From positions 1-41,100 of the forward strand of contig JAQSWD010000062.1 of the NCBI GenBank assembly GCA_029266835.1: a stretch of 41,100 bases of DNA, given 5' to 3'. The position numbers were made by a program, and so were the translations under genes. This document shows positions 35,928 through 41,100 of the stretch, in pieces. The notes under the pieces are model-generated. The model ran no database searches, was not told the origin of the DNA, and saw nothing but the letters and a program-made list of their open reading frames with translations. Every line of letters starts with the position of its first letter. Position 1 is the first letter of the stretch. The stretch comes from Steroidobacteraceae bacterium. Its GTDB lineage: Bacteria; Pseudomonadota; Gammaproteobacteria; Steroidobacterales; Steroidobacteraceae.

Positions 35928-37225
35928 CAGGCCTTGCCCGCGACGTAACGCGTCGCCACCGCGCGGTCGTCGCCCAGAGTCATCTGCACGAACAGCGCCT
36001 CATCGAGCGAATCGCATCCCGCGAGGCGTGCCTCGATCAGCGGCGTGGACTTCAGGTCGAGCACGATGAGGTCGGCTTCCATCCCTGGGCCGATGCTGCC
36101 GATGCGGTCGTCGAGATACAGCGCGCGCGCGGCGCCACGCGTGGCCAGGTAGAAGGCTTCCAGCGCGCTCAGGCCATTGCCGTGGAGTTGCGCCGTCTGG
36201 TACGCCGCGCCCATGGTCTTCAGCATCGACAGCGACGTACCTGCACCCACGTCGGAGGCGAGACCCACGCGCACCGGCCGGGCGGCATCGACCGCCTTCT
36301 TCAGATCGAACAGTCCGCTGCCGAGAAACATGTTGGAAGTGGGGCAATGGGCGATGGCGGCGCCGTTCTCCGACAGGCGCGCCAGTTCGCTCCCGGTGAG
36401 ATGGACGCCATGGCCATAGATGGCACGCGGCCCGAGTTGTCCGTAGTGCTCGTACACGTCCAGGTAATCGCGGCGGTCCGGGTAGAGTTCGCGCGCCCAT
36501 TCCACCTCGCGACGGTTCTCGGACACATGCGACTGTAGATAGGTTCCGGGATGTTCCTTCCACAAGGCGCCGGTCATTTCCATCTGCTCGGGTGTGCTGG
36601 AAGGCGCGAAGCGCGGTGTGACCGCGTACAGGGCTCGCCCCTTGCCGTGCCAACGCGCGATCAGCGCCTTCGATTCATCGTAGCCGCGCCGCGCGGTGTC
36701 CCGCAGCGGCTCGGGCGCGTTGCGATCCATGAGGCATTTGCCGGCGATGCAGCGCATGCCGCGCCGTTCGGCGGCTTCAAAAAAAGCGTCCACCGAATGC
36801 GGATGAACGGTGCAGAAACTCGCCATGGTGGTGGTGCCGTTGCGCAGGCATTCGTCGAGGAAGATTTCCGCGATGCGGCGCGCATGGTCGGGGTCGGCGA
36901 AGCGCTGCTCGGCGACGAAGGTGTATTTCTCCAGCCAGTCGAGCAGTTGTTCGCCGTAGGCGCCGATGATCTGCAGCTGCGGGTAGTGAACGTGGCAGTC
37001 GATGAACCCGGGGAGGATCAGGTGGTGCCGCCCGTATTCCCGTACGACAGTCGAAGGCGGTAGTTTGGGTCGCACTCCTGCGGAGGGCCCGAAATGGGTA
37101 ATGCGGCCGTCCGCGAAGGCAATCAGCGCATCACTCTCGTAGCGCACCGCCGCGGCGCCCTCGGCGAGCACGTCGCCGGTGAAGGTGAGGGCGGGACCGC
37201 GGATCGCGTGCGTGGTCTCAGGCAT
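35924..37225 (-). CDS. guaD: guanine deaminase
   Basis: A 433-residue amidohydrolase that converts guanine to xanthine and ammonia. The metal site and substrate-binding segments match GuaD: PGFIDCHVHYPQLQIIGAYG, LLDWLEKYTF, THVSE-type YLQSHVSENRREVEWA, GHGVHLTGSEL, HCPTSNMFLGSG and GLASDVGAGTSLS with the catalytic Asp. Length is standard. Its ATG overlaps the upstream hybrid kinase stop by eight bases (ATGCCTGA), so it is translated with that kinase. It releases ammonia like urease does, hinting at a shared nitrogen-scavenging theme. Confidence 0.96.
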   Translation of the reverse strand: MPETTHAIRGPALTFTGDVLAEGAAAVRYESDALIAFADGRITHFGPSAGVRPKLPPSTVVREYGRHHLILPGFIDCHVHYPQLQIIGAYGEQLLDWLEKYTFVAEQRFADPDHARRIAEIFLDECLRNGTTTMASFCTVHPHSVDAFFEAAERRGMRCIAGKCLMDRNAPEPLRDTARRGYDESKALIARWHGKGRALYAVTPRFAPSSTPEQMEMTGALWKEHPGTYLQSHVSENRREVEWARELYPDRRDYLDVYEHYGQLGPRAIYGHGVHLTGSELARLSENGAAIAHCPTSNMFLGSGLFDLKKAVDAARPVRVGLASDVGAGTSLSMLKTMGAAYQTAQLHGNGLSALEAFYLATRGAARALYLDDRIGSIGPGMEADLIVLDLKSTPLIEARLAGCDSLDEALFVQMTLGDDRAVATRYVAGKAC

Positions 37226-39530
37226 TACGCGCGGAGTCTGACACGCTGCCCGTGCCGGGCTTGTGCTGCTCGAGCAGATCGTCGAGCGTGCGCGTCACGG
37301 TGTCGGGATCCACGGGTTTGGTGAGGTGTTCGTCGAAGCCCGCCGCCTTGGCCGCTTGTTTGTCCTGGTCCTGGCCCCAGCCTGTGAGCGCGATGAGAAC
37401 GGCATTGCGTCCCCAGGCTTCGAGCCGCATGCGGCGCGCGACTTCGTGCCCGCTCATGCCGGGCATGCCGATGTCGATGATGGCCGCGTGCGGGCGCTCG
37501 CGCTCACCGGTCGCGAGCGCATCCGCGCCATTGAAAGCGGTGAACACCTCGTAGCCCGTGAATCGCAGCACCATGCTCAGCGACTCCGCAGCGTCGCGGT
37601 TGTCGTCGGTGACGAGCACGCGGCAGCGCCGCAGCGTCGGCGCATTCGCGGCTCCGTCCGAGCTGTCCGCCGCAATACTGGCCTTTGGCGCCAGAACCTT
37701 GTGAGGCAGGTGCACGATGAATTCGCTGCCGCGTCCCAGCCCTTCGCTGCGCACCTCCACGCGCCCGCCGTGCAGCGCGACCAGTCCCTTGACCAGCGCG
37801 AGGCCGATTCCCAGGCCACCTTCGGCCCGATCGATGGCCGAGTTCACCTGCGAGAACATCGTGAACAGCCCGGGCATGGATTCGCGAGTGAGTCCGATGC
37901 CGTTGTCGCGGATGGCGATGACCAGCTCGGTATTCGCGAGGCGGGCGGTCAGCGAGATTTCGCCCTCGGCATCGGTGTATTTCGCGGCGTTGGTCAGCAG
38001 GTTGCCGATGACCTGCGAGAGTCGCAGCGGGTCGGCCTCGAGTTTCACGGATTCCGCGGGCAGTTCGACCGTGAGCCGGTGCCGCTTGGCATCGAGCAGG
38101 GGGCGGGCGGTCTCCACGGCCACGCCCACCACCGACTTGAGATCCACGAAATCCTTCTTGAGTTCGAGCTGGCCGCGCGTGATGCGCGAGACATCCAGCA
38201 GGTCGTCGAGCAGCAGCGACATGCGCTGCACTTGCCGTGCGATGACTTCGCGGCCCCACTTGCGCTGGCGTTCGTCGGCCGCGTCCGAATCGAGGATGCG
38301 CACCGCGTTGCGGATGGGCGCCAGCGGATTTCGCAGTTCATGCGCCAGCGTGGCCAGGAACTCGTCCTTGCGCCGGTCGGCTTCCAGCAGCGCGCGTTCG
38401 GTGTTCTTCAGGCGACTGATGTCGAGATTGATGCCCGCCCAACGATGAACCTTCCCGGTCTCGTCGCGGATCGGCATGCCCTGCGCGAGGATGGCGTGGT
38501 ACTTGCCGTCCATGCCCAGCATGCGGTGTTCCCGGTACCACATGTTGCCGGTGCGCGCGCATTCTTTCCAGGCGGCCATGGTTTCATCGACGTCGTCGGG
38601 ATGCAGCACGCTGCCCCAGCCATCATGGCGAGCCTGCTCCATGGTGAGTCCGATCAGTTTGAGGAAGGACTCGCTGGCGTAGATGCATCGGCCGTCCGCA
38701 TCCGTCACCCAGACGCCGTAGTTGATGGATTCGCCGATGGCGCGATACAGCTTCTCGCTGGTCTCGAGCGCGCGCGCATGCGACTGCACCTCGTCGAGCA
38801 TCCTGTTGAAGGCGTCGATGACCACGCCCATCTCGTCGTCGGTGGTCTTCTCCGCGCGGTACGAATAATCGCGCTTCTCCACGATCTGACGCGCCACCTG
38901 CGCCATGGACTCCATGGGCCGGCTCACCACGCGTTGCAGCCAGCTCGAGGCGAACAGCGCGGCCAGCAGGCCGATGATCATCACTGCGCCGAGGATGTTG
39001 AGGTGGGCGCGCACGCGCCCGCCGATGTCGTACTCGGCGCGCAGGTAGATAGTGCCCAGTGTCTCCCCGGACTGGATCACGGGGCGGAGTATGAGCACGC
39101 GCTCGCCGTCGATGTACGGCCGGTCGAGTTCCAGATTGCGGGGCGGGCGGGGTGGCGGCTCGGCATGGCCGGGACGCACGTATCGCGCGAATAGTTCGCC
39201 CTCCGGGGTGTACAGGGCTGCCGCGGAAATGGAGTCACGTGCCTGCAACGAACTGAGGTTGCGTTCGGCGCGGGCATGGTCGTCGAACGACAGCGCCGGT
39301 TGCACCGCGAAGGCAACAATGCCAGCCTCCGTGCGCACGTCGTCCGCCCAGTTGGTGCGGCTGTCACGCAGATCGGTGAAGATCAGCGCGGCGCCCGCGG
39401 CCGCCAGCGCGATCGCGGTGGTCCCCAGCATCACCGCCATCAGCTTGCCGGACAGGCTGCGGCGGGCGTGGCGGATAGACAGCAGCGCCCGCCACGGGCG
39501 GCGACTGGACTGCGGGCCTGTGAGATTCAT
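37218..39530 (-). CDS. CHASE8-type hybrid histidine kinase (HAMP, PAS, REC)
   Basis: A 770-residue sensor. N-terminus: basic lead, membrane helix (LMAVMLGTTAIALAAAGAAL), and a periplasmic domain with the CHASE8 pattern (AFAVQPALSFDDHARAERNL, ISAAALYTPEGELFARYVRPG). A second helix, HAMP (RPMESMAQVARQIVEKRDYS), PAS with PAC (YGVWVTDADGRCIYASESFL), HisKA (TLAHELRNPLAPIRN), ATPase (GGLGIGLALVKGLV) and receiver (AIIDIGMPGMSGH, HLTKPVDP) follow. AGAAGG precedes ATG 39530. CHASE8 is the domain through which YfiN is held in check by YfiR, and a YfiR-like gene is divergent from this one, so the two probably interact in the periplasm. Confidence 0.94.
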   Translation of the reverse strand: MNLTGPQSSRRPWRALLSIRHARRSLSGKLMAVMLGTTAIALAAAGAALIFTDLRDSRTNWADDVRTEAGIVAFAVQPALSFDDHARAERNLSSLQARDSISAAALYTPEGELFARYVRPGHAEPPPRPPRNLELDRPYIDGERVLILRPVIQSGETLGTIYLRAEYDIGGRVRAHLNILGAVMIIGLLAALFASSWLQRVVSRPMESMAQVARQIVEKRDYSYRAEKTTDDEMGVVIDAFNRMLDEVQSHARALETSEKLYRAIGESINYGVWVTDADGRCIYASESFLKLIGLTMEQARHDGWGSVLHPDDVDETMAAWKECARTGNMWYREHRMLGMDGKYHAILAQGMPIRDETGKVHRWAGINLDISRLKNTERALLEADRRKDEFLATLAHELRNPLAPIRNAVRILDSDAADERQRKWGREVIARQVQRMSLLLDDLLDVSRITRGQLELKKDFVDLKSVVGVAVETARPLLDAKRHRLTVELPAESVKLEADPLRLSQVIGNLLTNAAKYTDAEGEISLTARLANTELVIAIRDNGIGLTRESMPGLFTMFSQVNSAIDRAEGGLGIGLALVKGLVALHGGRVEVRSEGLGRGSEFIVHLPHKVLAPKASIAADSSDGAANAPTLRRCRVLVTDDNRDAAESLSMVLRFTGYEVFTAFNGADALATGERERPHAAIIDIGMPGMSGHEVARRMRLEAWGRNAVLIALTGWGQDQDKQAAKAAGFDEHLTKPVDPDTVTRTLDDLLEQHKPGTGSVSDSARNA

Positions 39531-39572
39531 GTCTTGCCTTCTTATAGGAAATTCTGTCCACTGCAAGAGTCA

Positions 39573-40172
39573 ATGTCCTACAAGCGCAACGCGGGAGGCT
39601 GCAAGTTGCCGCGTATCCACCACCGCCGAGGCCGTCCCGGGATGGGACTGCCGTTGTTGGCAATGGCCGTCCTGGCGCTTTGCGCGTCGCTGGCGGTGGC
39701 GGCCCAGTTTTCCATCGATGCGGTCAAGGCGGCGTACCTGTACCGCTTCGCTTCCTATGTGGAGTGGCCGGAGACGGCGAAAGGCGATGCCTTCGTCATT
39801 GGCGTGGTCGGCGCGGAGGACGTGGCCGTCCACCTGGAACACCTGGTCAATGGGATGTCGATTCGCGGCAAACCCGCGCGCGTACGTCGCGTGCGCACCG
39901 TCGACGATCTCGATGGTGTGCGAATTTTTTATGTCGGCGCCAGCGTGTTCCGCAGCGCACGGCCCCTGCGCATGCGCGCCTCCGAAAAACCCATCCTCCT
40001 GGTGACCGACTCTCGCGACGGGCTGACCGGCGGCGGCGTCATCAATTTCATCGAAGTGGATCGCAACCTGCGATTCGAGATTTCACTGGGCGCCGCCGAT
40101 CGCAGCGGCCTGAAGATCGACTCGGCGTTGCTCTCGGTGGCGGCGCGCGTGGACGCGAGGAGACCGCATTGA
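39573..40172 (+). CDS. YfiR-like periplasmic protein (DUF4154)
   Basis: About 199 residues with a basic lead and signal peptide (PLLAMAVLALCASLAVAAQ). The domain starts FSIDAVKAAYLYRFASYVEWPE, the hallmark of YfiR/DUF4154, and continues with RVRTVDDLDGVRIFYVGAS, KPILLVTDSRDGL and GGGVINFIEVDRNLRFEISL. YfiR is a periplasmic repressor of the CHASE8 protein YfiN in Pseudomonas. Here it is divergent from a CHASE8 kinase and overlaps the TonB receptor by four bases. TTG 39606, with GGGAGG eight bases before it, is an attractive alternative start. Confidence 0.9.
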   Translation: MSYKRNAGGCKLPRIHHRRGRPGMGLPLLAMAVLALCASLAVAAQFSIDAVKAAYLYRFASYVEWPETAKGDAFVIGVVGAEDVAVHLEHLVNGMSIRGKPARVRRVRTVDDLDGVRIFYVGASVFRSARPLRMRASEKPILLVTDSRDGLTGGGVINFIEVDRNLRFEISLGAADRSGLKIDSALLSVAARVDARRPH

Positions 40173-41100
40173 AGGTGAGGTACGTGGTCCTGTGCGCAGC
40201 CCTTCTGGCCGGATATGGATACCCGGCGCTCGCGCAGGACGCGCAGGGCGGCAGTGGCGCCGACCCGCTGCTCGAACTCTCCCGCATGACCCTGGAGCAG
40301 TTGTCCCGGGTGGAGGTGACCTCGGTGACCAAGGCGGCGCAGAGCCTGTCAGCCGCGCCGGCGTCCATCTATGTGATCACGCGGGAGGAGTTGCTGCGCT
40401 CGGGCGTCATCAGCATTCCGGAGGCGTTGCGTCTCGCGCCCAACATGCATGTGACGCAACTCACTTCGTCAGACTACTCGATCGGGGCTCGGGGGTTCGC
40501 CGGCGCGCCCGACGCACAGAACTTTTCCAACAAGACCCTCATCCTCATCGATGGGCGCAGCGTGTACTCGCCGCTGTTCTCCGGCGTGGCGTATGACATG
40601 CAGGATGTGTTGATGGACGACGTCGATCGCATCGAAGTCATCTCCGGGCCCGGCGCCACGCTGTGGGGGGCGAATGCCATGAATGGCGTCATCAACATCA
40701 TCACGCGCCACACCGCGGATTCCACCGGGCTGCTGGCCCGCGCGGACGCCGGCGCGGAGGAAACGGCGGCGGCGCTGCGTTATGGCACGGCCACGTACGG
40801 CGGCGGCTGGCGCGTGTACGCCAAGTGGTTCGATCGGGGCGAGACGGAGTTCGCCGATGGCCCGGACGCCGGCGACGACTGGAACAAGGCCCAGGTCGGG
40901 TTCCGCGCCGATCACGCCACGGGCGCGCACGAGTTCACGTTGCAGGGCGACTACCAGGAAGCGACGCAGAACTTCCTCGGCGGTGATCAAGCCGATTTTT
41001 CGGGCGCCAACCTGCTGAGTAGATGGACTCACGACGGCCGCCGCGTGGACACCCGTGCTCAGGTGTATTTCGACCGGGTGGATCGCGGCAAACCTCCCAG
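40169..41100 (+). CDS. TonB-dependent receptor, 3' end beyond the window
   Basis: First 310 codons of an outer-membrane receptor. TTG 40169 overlaps the yfiR stop (TTGA) and has GAGGAG eight bases before it. Signal peptide LCAALLAGYGYPALAQD is followed by a plug domain: LEQLSRVEVTSVTKAAQSLSAAP, TREELLRSGVISIPEALRLAPNM, LILIDGRSVYSPLFSG, DVDRIEVISGPGATLWGANAMNGVINIIT, then the first barrel strands. A TonB-box-like early segment may be VEVTSVTK. The gene is still open at the window end. Paired with YfiR and the CHASE8 kinase it may be a receptor or signal input; ligand unknown. Confidence 0.93.
   Translation, partial: MKVRYVVLCAALLAGYGYPALAQDAQGGSGADPLLELSRMTLEQLSRVEVTSVTKAAQSLSAAPASIYVITREELLRSGVISIPEALRLAPNMHVTQLTSSDYSIGARGFAGAPDAQNFSNKTLILIDGRSVYSPLFSGVAYDMQDVLMDDVDRIEVISGPGATLWGANAMNGVINIITRHTADSTGLLARADAGAEETAAALRYGTATYGGGWRVYAKWFDRGETEFADGPDAGDDWNKAQVGFRADHATGAHEFTLQGDYQEATQNFLGGDQADFSGANLLSRWTHDGRRVDTRAQVYFDRVDRGKPP

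Noticed and set aside
37263-39194. 643-codon frame antisense to the CHASE8 kinase
   Set aside because: Shadow frame without domain structure; the kinase on the other strand is unambiguous.

Overview
The window is a 41.1 kb piece of a GC-rich proteobacterial chromosome. Outer-membrane proteins (a porin and a TonB-dependent receptor), RND efflux, UrtABCDE, urease and many hybrid sensor kinases point to a free-living Gram-negative. The REP-like palindromes and gene styles look most like the Xanthomonadales/Steroidobacterales side of the Gammaproteobacteria, but that placement is an inference, not a proof. No phage, IS, CRISPR array or rRNA was seen. No gene-free stretch exceeds about 260 bases.

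Layout. (1) 145-1719: secreted GH51 arabinofuranosidase. (2) 1726-4116: a short HupE/UreJ-like metal permease diverging from ureG, then an ArsC/LMW-phosphatase homologue that has lost its catalytic cysteines, and a lipoprotein. (3) 4156-19716: the core of the window, a urea module. A LuxR-type response regulator and a very large hybrid histidine kinase with an N-terminal NCS1-permease-like domain are divergent from one long operon: porin, urtABCDE, ureDABCEF. ureG is missing from that operon and lies 6 kb before its start. The kinase gene carries a one-base frameshift and urtC has a junction that removes about 50 residues and changes frame, so sensing and uptake look damaged (or the assembly is wrong there) while urease itself looks intact. 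(4) 19802-24222: RND efflux pair without an outer-membrane channel gene. (5) 24329-28390: small lipoproteins, a MAPEG protein, a secreted GH43 lipoprotein, a histidine phosphatase and a BCP-type peroxiredoxin. (6) 28488-28999: tRNA-Ala(CGC), tRNA-Arg(CCT), and an EF-hand gene whose 3' end has been replaced by the tRNA-Arg 3' end. (7) 29258-34206: a HAD phosphatase fused to a HerA/FtsK-like ATPase, a cytochrome c/PQQ-type sugar dehydrogenase, a membrane LytTR regulator and YjbQ. (8) 34341-41100: two related hybrid kinases facing each other around guanine deaminase, and a divergent YfiR-like gene with a TonB-dependent receptor that runs off the window.

How the genes work together. Urea would cross the outer membrane through the porin, be bound by UrtA, imported by UrtBCDE, and hydrolysed by UreABC after nickel loading by UreDEFG with help from HupE/UreJ. 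The transporter-like kinase and its regulator are the obvious candidates for control. An 11-base half of a perfect palindrome (GTCA-N2-TGAC core) is shared by the promoter region of the porin-urt-ure operon and by that of ureG/hupE, a candidate operator joining the split locus. At the right end, YfiR, a CHASE8-type kinase and a TonB receptor look like an envelope-signalling unit that re-uses the YfiR/CHASE8 pairing known from YfiBNR, with a phosphorelay output instead of a diguanylate cyclase.
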